In this document: positions 43,796 through 51,793 of the stretch, one piece after another
Layout of the letters: each line of letters starts with the position of its first letter
How positions within the stretch are numbered: the stretch's first letter is position 1
From: Herbaspirillum sp.
Lineage (GTDB): Bacteria > Pseudomonadota > Gammaproteobacteria > Burkholderiales > Burkholderiaceae_D
Direction: 5' to 3'
Length of the DNA: 64,000 nucleotides
Assembly (NCBI RefSeq): GCF_017744395.1
Contig: NZ_JAGIBI010000003.1
Span: forward strand, 1 to 64,000
The notes under the pieces: model-generated
Database searches by the model: none
The model's input: only the letters and a program-made list of their open reading frames with translations
Told to the model about the DNA's origin: nothing
Translations under genes and position numbers: made by a program

Positions 43796-46189
43796 TCAGA
43801 AATCCGCGGTCAGCGTGACGGTGAAGGTGCGCGGGGCGCCTACGTAGAATGACGGTGCGGTGCCGGCGATGCTGCCCACCGCGTTGGCGTTGGTGGTGAA
43901 CTGGCTGCCGCTGCCCGAATTCAGGTTCAGGTATTGCTTGTCGAACAGGTTGTAGACATTCAGGCGCACCGTCGGCTTCTTGAGCCAGGAGGTCGACGGG
44001 AAGGTCGCGCCCGCGCCGGCGTTGAACACGGTGTAGCCGCCGATGGCGTCGTCGTTGACCAGCGTGGTGTAGCGGCGACCGGTGTACTTGGCTTGTCCGA
44101 ACACATACCAGCCGTCCTGCTGGTACTGCAGCGAGAGGCCGGACAGCCAGTTCGGCGTATCCGGATATTCCTTGCCGCTGGTGGGCAGCGAGTTGACGGC
44201 GTCCACCTTCATGCTGTCTTTCATCTTGCTCTTGATGTAGGACAGCGAACCATACAGCGACAGGTTCTTGCTCAGCGCGTAACCGGATTCCAGCTCCATG
44301 CCCTTGGAGGTAGAGTCGCCGACGTTGTAGTCGGTCTTGGTCGCGGTATCCGGGTTGTAGGCGGTGGCGATGCGGTTGCGGTAGTCGATGTAGAACACCG
44401 AGCTGGAGAAGGTCCACTTGTCGGTGTTGTAGCGGTAGCCGAGGTCGTAGTTCCAGGAGGTTTCCTTGTCCACCGGGACGTTGCGCACGGTACCGCCGGT
44501 ATAGACGCCGTTGACGAAGCTGCCGCCCGAGATCAGGCCGAAGTAGGAGAAGTTGCCCGGCGCCTTGAAGTTCTTGGCAGCGTTGAAGAATACCGACTGC
44601 GCCTGGTCGAGCTGGAAGCGCACGCCCAGGCTGGGCAACAGGTCGGAGTAGGACTTCTTCACCGTGTAGTAGCCGCCGGCGCTCTGGCTCGGATAGTTGG
44701 TGAAGTCGCGGTCGATGCTGGAATAGCGCGCGCCGGCCTGGATGTTGAGCTTGTCGTTCATCAGGCTGATGCTGTCCTGGAAGAACGCCGACTTGCCGGT
44801 GCTGACGGTGAGCGTATCGCGGTATTGCACGACGCTGCCGTCCTGGTTGCGCAGCCACAGGTCGGGATTGTTCTGCCACAGGTCGGCCGGGTTGCCGTTG
44901 TTGTCGATCCTGCTGTACTGGCCGGTTTGCTGGTGGCGCGCGCGTTCGTACCAGTAGCCGAACATCAGCTTGTGGTTGTCGATCTGCTGGTTGTACTTCA
45001 GCGTCACGCCGGGGCGGTAGGTGCGGGTGCGGCTGCCTTCGTAGGCGAACACCGTGTCCTTGGTGTCGCCATCGCCGTTGACGTCGCGCACGCCACCGCC
45101 CAGCAGGTTGCCGGCATTGCCTTCGGTGATTGTCTGCAGCTGGTTGCCTCCGGTGCCGAAGCCGTACCAGAAATAGGGGCTGACATCGACGCTGGCCGTC
45201 GGGCTGAGCTGGAAGTGGCCGTTGACGGTCGCCAGCCAGTTCTTGAACGGGTTCAGGTTATACCCGTAGTACAGGTCCTTGTTGCCGGTGTTGATGCCGG
45301 CGTTGGGCGCGTAGGTGCTGTCGTTCTGGGCGGTGCCGTTCACGCCCGGCTGGTGTACCGGCGCCTTGGTGCTGAAGTCGTAGTTGGGGCCGAACTGGGC
45401 GATCTGCGCCTTGGTCAGCGAACGGTAGTTGTTGTTGATGGCGTTGTTGTACATGAAGCCGGCATCGATGAAGCTGCCCTGGCCGAGGTCGAGCTTGCTG
45501 TTGAAGTCGATGTGCTGCTTATCGGCGCCGCCGGCGCCCTTGAACTTGTCGGCCGTTGTCTTCGAATACGACAGGAAGAACTTGAAGCGGCCGTCGAGCA
45601 GCTTGCCCGAATCGAAACGCACATAGCGCTTCCACAGGCTGTTGGAGCCGACCGAGGTGGACACGCGCACGCGCTGCTGGTCTTCCGGCGCGCACATGGT
45701 CATGCCGATATTGCCGCCGGAGGCGCCCACGTGCGGCGCTTCGGTGTCGGTCGAACCCTGGGTGACGAAGATGTCGCACAGGTTTTCGGCATCGGTGTAT
45801 TCCTGCGGGTAGACCGCGAAACTGCCGGAATCATTGACCGGCGCGCCGTTGATGCTGAAACCCAACTGGTCGCTGTTGAAGCCGCGCACGCGGATGTTGC
45901 CGCCGAACAGGCCGGTGCCGTCCTGGTCGTAGGTGTTCACGCCCGGCAGCAGGCTGATCATCTGGTACGGGTTGCCGGTCGGGCTTTGCTTTTCCATGTA
46001 GTCGTGGTTGACCGAGCTGCGCGCCTTGGGCGACTCCTCCTGCTGGATCAGGCCGGTGGCCTGGGCGGTGCCGCCGTTGCCTTGCACGGTGACGGTGCCG
46101 ATGTCGGTGGTTTGCGCATAGGCGGTCGTTCCGGCCACCATGAAGATCCCGGAAATCAGCAGCGATAGCCGGGTGAGTTTGCAATGCAT
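43796..46189 (-). CDS. TonB-dependent outer-membrane receptor
   Basis: A 797-residue receptor from the ATG at 46189, which has AGGGGAA upstream. The signal peptide ends near 'TTAYA' (about residue 24). The plug contains 'NPYQMISLLPGVNTYDQDG', 'GGNIRVRGFNSDQLGFSING' and 'FVTQGSTDTEAPHVGASGGN'. The barrel ends 'APRTFTVTLTADF' with a terminal Phe. The region is Tyr/Asn-rich and of the general TonB receptor class, not the siderophore subgroup seen at 7658. It is encoded between tonB and exbB, so it probably has a dedicated energising complex. The substrate is unknown. Confidence 0.92.
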   Translation of the reverse strand: MHCKLTRLSLLISGIFMVAGTTAYAQTTDIGTVTVQGNGGTAQATGLIQQEESPKARSSVNHDYMEKQSPTGNPYQMISLLPGVNTYDQDGTGLFGGNIRVRGFNSDQLGFSINGAPVNDSGSFAVYPQEYTDAENLCDIFVTQGSTDTEAPHVGASGGNIGMTMCAPEDQQRVRVSTSVGSNSLWKRYVRFDSGKLLDGRFKFFLSYSKTTADKFKGAGGADKQHIDFNSKLDLGQGSFIDAGFMYNNAINNNYRSLTKAQIAQFGPNYDFSTKAPVHQPGVNGTAQNDSTYAPNAGINTGNKDLYYGYNLNPFKNWLATVNGHFQLSPTASVDVSPYFWYGFGTGGNQLQTITEGNAGNLLGGGVRDVNGDGDTKDTVFAYEGSRTRTYRPGVTLKYNQQIDNHKLMFGYWYERARHQQTGQYSRIDNNGNPADLWQNNPDLWLRNQDGSVVQYRDTLTVSTGKSAFFQDSISLMNDKLNIQAGARYSSIDRDFTNYPSQSAGGYYTVKKSYSDLLPSLGVRFQLDQAQSVFFNAAKNFKAPGNFSYFGLISGGSFVNGVYTGGTVRNVPVDKETSWNYDLGYRYNTDKWTFSSSVFYIDYRNRIATAYNPDTATKTDYNVGDSTSKGMELESGYALSKNLSLYGSLSYIKSKMKDSMKVDAVNSLPTSGKEYPDTPNWLSGLSLQYQQDGWYVFGQAKYTGRRYTTLVNDDAIGGYTVFNAGAGATFPSTSWLKKPTVRLNVYNLFDKQYLNLNSGSGSQFTTNANAVGSIAGTAPSFYVGAPRTFTVTLTADF

Positions 46190-46257
46190 ATATTTCCCCT
46201 GAGAATGGTTGTGGTGCATTTGTAGGAGCGGCGCCGCCGGGCCCAGCGGCGTTGGAA

Positions 46258-46977
46258 CTATCCGGAAACCGGAATGAATTCCAGGTCAGCGGTGAAGCGA
46301 TGCGTGTTCTCGCCGCTCCAGCTGCCTTCCGGGAAGGCGCTGAAAGCGGCGCGGTTGATGGTCTTGCGCGCGGCGTCGTCGAGCAGCATCGAATTGGACG
46401 ATTCGTCGATGCCCATATCGACCACCGAACCGTCGCGTTTGAGCACGAACCAGACGCGCACCTTGCCTTGCGGCTTGAGCTGGCTGGCTTCGCGTCCGGT
46501 CGGATAGCGTTTGATGCTGTTGAGGTGGGCGCGCAGCTTGGCCACGTATTGCGACTCGGCGTTGGCGGTATTGGGGGCGGGCGGCGCAGGCGTAGGTTGC
46601 GCCACTGGTTGCGGCGCCGGCGCAGATACGGGTGCGCTGCGCGGAGCCGCCTGGGGCAATGCCGGCAGGGGCGCCGGCGCTTCGGCGACGGGGCGGTCCT
46701 GCACTGTCGGCGTCGGCTTGGGCGCCGGCACAGGTTTGGCCTGCGGCTTGGGCGGTTCGGCCTTTTTCTGTGGTTCCGGCGGTGGCGGCGTTTCGACCTT
46801 GGGCGCGGGCGGCAGCGCTTCGAGCAGGGCGATTTGCACCGGCGTCGGATCTTTGTGGCGCTTGAGGCGCGTGCTCTGCTGCACGCCGGCCAGCACCAGC
46901 GCCAGCAGCACCAGCAGCGATGGCAGGCCGGCCAGCGATTCGCGGAAGCGGAAAAGGAAGGGCGTGCGCATGGTCAC
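46258..46977 (-). CDS. tonB: TonB energy-transducing protein
   Basis: A 239-residue protein with one N-terminal membrane helix ('GLPSLLVLLALVLAGVQ'), a long Pro/Ala/Lys periplasmic spacer ('PPPPEPQKKAEPPKPQAKPV') and a C-terminal domain of about 90 residues ('KRYPTGREASQLKPQGKVRV') that contacts receptor TonB boxes. A GTG at 46977 overlaps the exbD stop (GTGA), implying coupling; the ATG at 46971 is an alternative start two codons in. It belongs to the exbD-tonB-receptor-exbB-PLD operon. Confidence 0.9.
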   Translation of the reverse strand: MTMRTPFLFRFRESLAGLPSLLVLLALVLAGVQQSTRLKRHKDPTPVQIALLEALPPAPKVETPPPPEPQKKAEPPKPQAKPVPAPKPTPTVQDRPVAEAPAPLPALPQAAPRSAPVSAPAPQPVAQPTPAPPAPNTANAESQYVAKLRAHLNSIKRYPTGREASQLKPQGKVRVWFVLKRDGSVVDMGIDESSNSMLLDDAARKTINRAAFSAFPEGSWSGENTHRFTADLEFIPVSG

Positions 46978-47378
46978 TGCTTGCGGGTGGCGATGGAGAT
47001 CGAATCGAAACCGCCGTGCTTGAGCTGATCCATCACGTCGACCAGCTTCTGCACTTCCACGCCGCGGTCGCTGTTGATGATCAGGTTGAGCTTTTCGCCT
47101 TCCTTGGGAATCTGCCTGAGGCGGGGCACCAGGCCGTCGATAGGCGTGTTCTCGCCATCGACCTGGACCGCATCGCGGGTGATGGTGATGATGGCCTTGG
47201 CCTGCGGCTTGAGGTCTTGCGCGGTGCTGGAGCTGGGAAGCTGGGTCTTCAGGCCGAGCGCGGGGATGACATTCATGCTGATCAGCACGAAAAACACCAG
47301 CAGGAACATCATCACGTCGATCATGGGAATGATCTCGACGCGGGCTTTTCGTTTCTTGGGTTCATCCCAGCTACGCAT
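46974..47378 (-). CDS. exbD: ExbD-type biopolymer transport protein
   Basis: A 134-residue protein from the ATG at 47378, with AAGGAG seven bases upstream; the frame is open to 47414. A basic N-terminus 'DEPKKRKARVEIIPMIDVMM' leads into the single membrane helix, carrying the conserved Asp ('PMIDVMMFLLVFFV'), and a periplasmic domain follows. It is the first gene of the module and overlaps the tonB start by four bases. Confidence 0.93.
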   Translation of the reverse strand: MRSWDEPKKRKARVEIIPMIDVMMFLLVFFVLISMNVIPALGLKTQLPSSSTAQDLKPQAKAIITITRDAVQVDGENTPIDGLVPRLRQIPKEGEKLNLIINSDRGVEVQKLVDVMDQLKHGGFDSISIATRKQ

Positions 47379-47416
47379 GCCGCAACTCCTTGGAAGCATT
47401 GTTATACGGTTCATAA

Positions 47417-47435
47417 CGCTATAAGTTTTATAGCG
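47417..47435. promoter_or_regulatory. 19-bp perfect palindrome upstream of exbD
   Basis: CGCTATAAgttTTATAGCG: 8-bp arms and a 3-bp spacer, 39 bases before the exbD start. A minus-strand TATAAC (47402-47407 complement) between it and the gene could be the -10 box, so a bound protein would cover the -35 region. It does not resemble a Fur box. Confidence 0.65.
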
Positions 47436-47525
47436 ATGCGCAGCGTAGCGGGAATTTATGTCGTGCGTATTACATCGATGGGGGTTTTTGTCAGGAATGC
47501 GTCCGCCGTACGGCAGGCGATGGGA

Positions 47526-48122
47526 TCACTTGCGCGGCAGGCGGAGGAAGGACAGCAGGAATTTGAACAGGTAGGCGACAATGACGGAGCCGGACAGGTC
47601 GCCGACCGACATCACGACCAGGCCGCTCCAGAAGTGCGGGGAGACGCCGCGCATGACGAACCAGACCAGTTGGAACAGGGGATTGGTCAGCGCATAGAGC
47701 AGGATGCAGGCCATCAGCCGCGTGGTGGTCAGGTTCGCCAGCGAGCGCCGCAGGTCCATGCCCGACAAGGTGAAACGGTAGGCAAGGTAAGGCGCCGCCG
47801 CCGAGATCAGGCAGTAGCCGGCCGCCGTGACGGGGTCGCTCGGGAACAGGCGGTAAGTGGCGGCGGTGGCCAGCGATCCCAGCAGCAGCCCGGCGCAGCC
47901 TGCTTCGGCAAACAGCAGCGTGCAGATCAGCCGGATCCCGGCCGGGAGGTAAACCCAGGCGATGCCTTCGGTGAACTCGGTCTGGCGGAACAGCCATTCG
48001 TTGAGGCTGTAGAAAAGGAAATAACAAATGGCGGTGCCTGCCGCGGCGGCGATGTGCGTACGCAAGGTCGACTGGGGATTGGGCAGGGTGTCCATGACGG
48101 CGCGTATGTTACCGATTTCCAT
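47526..48122 (-). CDS. Polytopic membrane protein, MASE1-like
   Basis: A 198-residue hydrophobic protein with about six to seven membrane segments ('ICYFLFYSLNEWLFRQTEF', 'WVYLPAGIRLICTLLFAEAG', 'SGLVVMSVGDLSGSVIVAYL'). The W-x-P-A-G-I-x-L pattern resembles the MASE1 sensor domain, but no GGDEF or kinase output domain follows. The start at 48122 has CAGGG upstream; 48095 is possible and the frame is open to 48353. It could be a stand-alone sensor-like membrane protein; the role is not known. Confidence 0.65.
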   Translation of the reverse strand: MEIGNIRAVMDTLPNPQSTLRTHIAAAAGTAICYFLFYSLNEWLFRQTEFTEGIAWVYLPAGIRLICTLLFAEAGCAGLLLGSLATAATYRLFPSDPVTAAGYCLISAAAPYLAYRFTLSGMDLRRSLANLTTTRLMACILLYALTNPLFQLVWFVMRGVSPHFWSGLVVMSVGDLSGSVIVAYLFKFLLSFLRLPRK

Positions 48123-48242
48123 TGTGCCCTGCAGCGGGGAATCCCGCACTGTGGCGAAATCATCCGCGCGGCATATGCAAAAAGGGCGGAGTGTTGCGCG
48201 AAGGCGGGGCCGGGCGTATGATCCGCTATCGAATCTGTAACA

Positions 48243-48668
48243 ATGAAAAGCCGCTGCGAACAGCGACATAACGAAACCAACAGCGCAAAGACGAACAGCG
48301 TGGCTATGGGTAAAAACAAGAGGCCTGCGGATATCTATCTGCGCTTTCTGCAACTGGCCGATGCACTGCGGGGCTTGCCTTCATTGGCATCGCTGGATCC
48401 GCTTGAAGACCGGATCCTGGCGTTCATCGCCCGTGCCGGCCAGCAACAGCAGCGCCTGTCGGTGCGCGACCTCATGGCGCAAAGCGAATTCGGTTCGCCG
48501 GCGATGCTGCATGCTCGCCTCAAGTCGATGCGGGAAAAAGGCTGGATCGTGCTGGCCGATACCGAAGACCCGCGCCGCAAGCAGGTCGAGCTGAGCCAGG
48601 CGGCCTGGCTGCATTTCGACAAGCTGTCCAAGTGCCTGTTGCAGGCAACGCGCAACGCCGACGGCTGA
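48243..48668 (+). CDS. MarR-like winged-helix protein
   Basis: The frame encodes 141 residues, or 120 from the more natural ATG at 48306 ('MGKNKRPADIYLRFLQLADA'). A winged-helix core is visible: 'LDPLEDRILAFIARAGQQQQ', 'RLSVRDLMAQSEFGSPAMLH', 'ARLKSMREKGWIVLADTEDP' and 'RRKQVELSQAAWLHFDKLSK' follow the MarR helix-turn-helix and beta-wing pattern. It is divergent from the MASE1-like gene with a 120-bp gap and may regulate it. No ribosome site marks the start. Confidence 0.7.
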   Translation: MKSRCEQRHNETNSAKTNSVAMGKNKRPADIYLRFLQLADALRGLPSLASLDPLEDRILAFIARAGQQQQRLSVRDLMAQSEFGSPAMLHARLKSMREKGWIVLADTEDPRRKQVELSQAAWLHFDKLSKCLLQATRNADG

Positions 48669-48769
48669 ACGTTCCCGCGATATTTCCCTGCGCGCCGTCA
48701 CAGCGGCGAAACATCCGGCCGCTAAGCTGCCTGTCGCCCGTCTTGGGCGGATTCCGACTGTTCGCCACC

Positions 48770-49516
48770 ATGCGCCTGACCACCCTCCTGCCTTTCCTGT
48801 TTTCCCTGCTGGCCAACGGCCTCGCCGCGCCTGCGGCCCACGCCGCCAATCCGCACAAGCTGTGGGAAATCGTCAGCGAGCAGTGCGTGCCCAACATGCA
48901 GGCCAGCGGCAATCCGCAGCCATGCGCGGCAGTGGACCTGGAGCGCGGTTTCGTGGTGCTCAAGGACATCGTCGGCCCGGCGCAGTACCTGCTGATGCCC
49001 ACGCGCCGCCTGCCAGGCATCGAAAGCCGGGAGTTGCTGGCGGACGATGCGCCGAACTATTGGGACTACGCCTGGCAGCAGCGCTGGCGCGTGGGGCAGG
49101 CGCTGGGGCGCGGGCTGGCCGACCGGCAGCTTGGGCTGGAAGTCAATTCGGCGGCGGCGCGTTCCCAATTGCATCTGCATATCCATATCGATTGCATGCG
49201 GCGCGATGTCGCCGAGAGCCTCGCCGCCCACCGCGGCGATCCGTTGCGGCGATGGATGCCCTGGCAATTCGAGGGGCATCGCTATTGGGTGATGCGCCTG
49301 CCGGGCGATGCCCTGCGATCGGATGACCCGTTCAAGCTGGCCGCCGGCCGCGACGCTTTCGCCGCCTCCGCGATGGCCGCGCAATCGCTGCTGCTGACAG
49401 GCGTCAGCCTGGATGACGGCGGCACAGGCCTGTTGCTGGTCAACATGCCGGTCAATTTCGATCTCCAGGAAAGGGGCAGCGCCGAAGTACTGATGGACCA
49501 CGATTGCCGCTGGTAA
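48770..49516 (+). CDS. cdh: CDP-diacylglycerol pyrophosphatase
   Basis: Cdh hydrolyses CDP-diacylglycerol to CMP and phosphatidic acid. The 248-residue protein has a signal peptide ('LLPFLFSLLANGLAAPAAHA') and conserved blocks 'LWEIVSEQCVPNM', 'GFVVLKDIVGPAQYLLMPTR', 'GIESRELL' and the HIT-like histidine motif 'SQLHLHIHIDC'. The signal peptide fits an envelope location with the active site outside the cytoplasm. It ends before a strong hairpin. Confidence 0.88.
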   Translation: MRLTTLLPFLFSLLANGLAAPAAHAANPHKLWEIVSEQCVPNMQASGNPQPCAAVDLERGFVVLKDIVGPAQYLLMPTRRLPGIESRELLADDAPNYWDYAWQQRWRVGQALGRGLADRQLGLEVNSAAARSQLHLHIHIDCMRRDVAESLAAHRGDPLRRWMPWQFEGHRYWVMRLPGDALRSDDPFKLAAGRDAFAASAMAAQSLLLTGVSLDDGGTGLLLVNMPVNFDLQERGSAEVLMDHDCRW

Positions 49517-49540
49517 GGCGGGCGCGGGGCTGGACCGATG

Positions 49541-49582
49541 ATGCCGGAGCGGCAGGCGTGCCGCTCCGGCATTGTCATTTTT
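49541..49582 (+). terminator. Hairpin after cdh
   Basis: A 14-bp perfect stem ATGCCGGAGCGGCA / TGCCGCTCCGGCAT with a GGCG loop, followed by TGTCATTTTT, a weak T tail. Confidence 0.75.
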
Positions 49583-49707
49583 GGAAGGCCTTGCGTATTG
49601 CCTGCAAGTCAATGCTGCTGGGCGGCATGTTGCTTGCTTTGGACACGGCGAGACAAGCAAGGCCCTTTTCTATATGATTGCCGGCCCAAAAAATGAAGGA
49701 GTAATCG

Positions 49708-50964
49708 ATGGCCAACGCATGCGGGGTGGATTTCGGCACCTCCAATTCCACCGTCGGCTGGCTGCGTCCCGATGCGGGCCAGTCCCTGCTGCTGCCGCTG
49801 GAAGACGGCCGGGCGACGCTGCCATCGGTGGTGTTCTTCAATGCCGATGAAAACGAATTCAGCTACGGCCGCAGCGGCCTGAACGAATACCTGTCCGGCT
49901 ATGAGGGGCGCCTGATGCGTTCGCTGAAGAGCCTGCTCGGCTCCGGCGCCATCGACGGCCAGACCGAGGTCGGCGGCCGGGCCTTGCCTTACCGCGGCCT
50001 GCTGGCGCAATTCATCGGCGAATTGAAGAAGCGCGCCGAGCGCGCCGCCGGCGCATCGTTTTCGCGCGTGGTGATGGGGCGACCGGTGCATTTCGTCGAT
50101 GACGACGAGGCCGCCGACCGGCTGGCGCAGGATACGCTGGAAGAGATCGCGCGCAGCGTCGGCTTCACCGACATCGAATTCCAGTTCGAACCGATCGCCG
50201 CCGCCTTCGACTACGAGTCGCGCATCGACGGCGAAGAGCTGGTGCTGATCGCCGATATCGGCGGCGGCACTTCGGACTTTTCTCTGGTGCGCCTGTCGCC
50301 GCAGCGTGCGCAGCGCGTGGAGCGGCGCGACGACATCCTGGCCAACGGCGGCGTGCATATCGGCGGCACCGACTTCGACAAGTACTTCAGCCTGTCCTGC
50401 GTGATGCCGCTGCTGGGGCTGGGCGGGCGCCTGGCCGGCAATGCCGAAGTGCCTTCCAGCTACTACTTTAACCTCGCCACCTGGCACACCATCAACCAGC
50501 TTTATACGCGCAAGACCTGGCAGCAGCTGCAGGATGTGGCGCGCGAAGCGGTCGACCGCGACCGTTTTGCGCGCCTGCTCGATGTGGTGGAGCAGCGCTG
50601 TGGGCACTGGCTGGCGTTGCAGGTGGAAGGGGGCAAGATTGCATTGTCTTCGCAAGAGTCTGCCACGCTGGATCTGCAGCGCCTGCGTCCGCCGGAAACC
50701 TTGCAATTGAATCGTGCCGATTTCGATGCGGCTGTTGATCATCTGGTGCAGTCGGTTGAGCAGACTGTTTCGGGATTGCTGAAGCAAGCTGGGTTGCGTT
50801 CGTCTGATATCGATAGCGTGTTCTTTACTGGCGGGTCGTCGGGGGTGAACCTGCTGCGTCAGCGTATCGGGGCATTGGTGCCGGATGCGAAACATGTCGA
50901 AGGTGATTTGTTCGGAAGTATCGGTAGCGGGTTGGCTATCGATGCTGCACGTAAGTTTGGGTAG
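49708..50964 (+). CDS. Hsp70-family chaperone-like protein (YegD type)
   Basis: A 418-residue actin/Hsp70-fold ATPase without the DnaK substrate-binding domain. Phosphate loops are 'CGVDFGTSNSTVGWLRP' and 'LVLIADIGGGTSDFSLVRL', and the adenosine motif is 'SVFFTGGSSGVNLLRQRIG'. YegD of E. coli is the nearest named relative and its role is unclear. From about 50640 onward the codons become AT-richer. The TAG stop (50962-50964) is the first base triplet of the repeat block that follows, so the C-terminus may have been set by that element's insertion. Confidence 0.88.
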   Translation: MANACGVDFGTSNSTVGWLRPDAGQSLLLPLEDGRATLPSVVFFNADENEFSYGRSGLNEYLSGYEGRLMRSLKSLLGSGAIDGQTEVGGRALPYRGLLAQFIGELKKRAERAAGASFSRVVMGRPVHFVDDDEAADRLAQDTLEEIARSVGFTDIEFQFEPIAAAFDYESRIDGEELVLIADIGGGTSDFSLVRLSPQRAQRVERRDDILANGGVHIGGTDFDKYFSLSCVMPLLGLGGRLAGNAEVPSSYYFNLATWHTINQLYTRKTWQQLQDVAREAVDRDRFARLLDVVEQRCGHWLALQVEGGKIALSSQESATLDLQRLRPPETLQLNRADFDAAVDHLVQSVEQTVSGLLKQAGLRSSDIDSVFFTGGSSGVNLLRQRIGALVPDAKHVEGDLFGSIGSGLAIDAARKFG

Positions 50965-51250
50965 TCTGGTTTTGCTGCGTGCAGATGTACTGGCTCTATG
51001 CTTATCTTTCTTCGGTCGAGACGGAGCGCCGGGGGCGGCCCGGCAGCCGCTCACTTTTCTTGTCTCGCCAAGAAAAGTAAGCAAAAGAAGGCGACCGCTA
51101 CTAACCAGCCCCTTCGGGGTTCCCGCTGAAATGAGAAGAAAAATGGGAAAGGCCGCAAGTCGCTTCGCTCCGGCGTCCTTTCTGATCCATTTTTCTTCTC
51201 ATTTCAGCGGCTGGTCAGAAGCGGACTGCGGAGACGGCTCGCCTTCGGCC
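50962..51250 (+). repeat. Dispersed structured repeat, left copy of an inverted pair
   Basis: This arm is an inverted, diverged copy of 51396-51688. It starts TAGTCTGG and contains three hairpins: ACTTTTCTTG/CAAGAAAAGT (51053-51062, 51069-51078), CCCC/GGGG (51109-51112, 51116-51119), and a 24-bp perfect stem (51123-51146 with 51187-51210) enclosing a 40-base core. That core begins GAAAGGCCGCAAGTCGCT. The open frames here are by-products. Similar blocks, from memory, are scattered through beta- and gammaproteobacterial genomes. Confidence 0.85.
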
Positions 51251-51308
51251 TTGCGGTGTTTGCTTCTCGCCTGCGGCATCGGTGGGGTGTATCGCTATCG
51301 CATCTACG

Positions 51309-51341
51309 CGTCGTCCTGACGAATGTCAGGACCCAGCGTCG
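51309..51341. repeat. Dispersed short palindromic repeat, copy 3
   Basis: CGTCGTCCTGACGAATGTCA followed by GGACCCAGCGTCG. The core hairpin is GTCCTGA...TCAGGAC. It lies in the spacer between the two arms of the large inverted repeat. Confidence 0.65.
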
Positions 51342-51395
51342 TTAAGACGTCAGTAAATTCCCCGGAAGGCAGCAAACCAAGATCCCAATCCCGAT

Positions 51396-51688
51396 GCCGA
51401 AGGCGAGGCATTTAAGCATTTCCCCTTGTGGGCCAGCCGTTGGAGCACGCTGAAAAATGGATCAGAAAGGACGCCGGAGCGCAGCGACTTGCGGCCTTTC
51501 CCATTTTTCAGCGCACTCCAACGGGAACCCTCCGCAGGAGGGCTGGCACTTAGGGGCCGTTTTCTTTGCTTACTTTCTTTGGCGGGCCAAAGAAAGTGAG
51601 CGGCTGCCGGGCCGCCCTCGGCGCTCCGCTTCGACCGGAGAAAGAAAAGCATAGAGCCAGTACATCTGCACGCAGCAAGACCAGACTA
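51396..51688 (-). repeat. Dispersed structured repeat, right copy of an inverted pair
   Basis: Read on the minus strand this copy begins TAGTCTGG and repeats the left arm in order. Its hairpins are ACTTTCTTTGG/CCAAAGAAAGT (51572-51582, 51587-51597), CCCTCC/GGAGGG (51528-51533, 51537-51542), and a 23-bp stem with one 2-bp mismatch (51438-51460 with 51501-51523) enclosing nearly the same 40-base core as the left copy. The stems differ in sequence from the left copy but remain paired. Confidence 0.85.
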
Positions 51689-51793
51689 CTTACTACAGTC
51701 ACCGGTCTCGTAATCAGCATCGCGAAACAAAGGAATCACCGCACTGCTATACAATGCGCCGATCACGACTCCCGGATTCGCCGCCCGCATTCC

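Noticed and set aside
50885..51319. Plus-strand frame of 144 codons after the Hsp70-like gene
   Set aside because: It overlaps the end of the Hsp70-like gene and the left structured repeat; no ribosome site and no conserved protein features.
51350..51652. Minus-strand frame of 100 codons
   Set aside because: It lies wholly in the spacer and right repeat arm; the sequence is explained by hairpin structure rather than coding.
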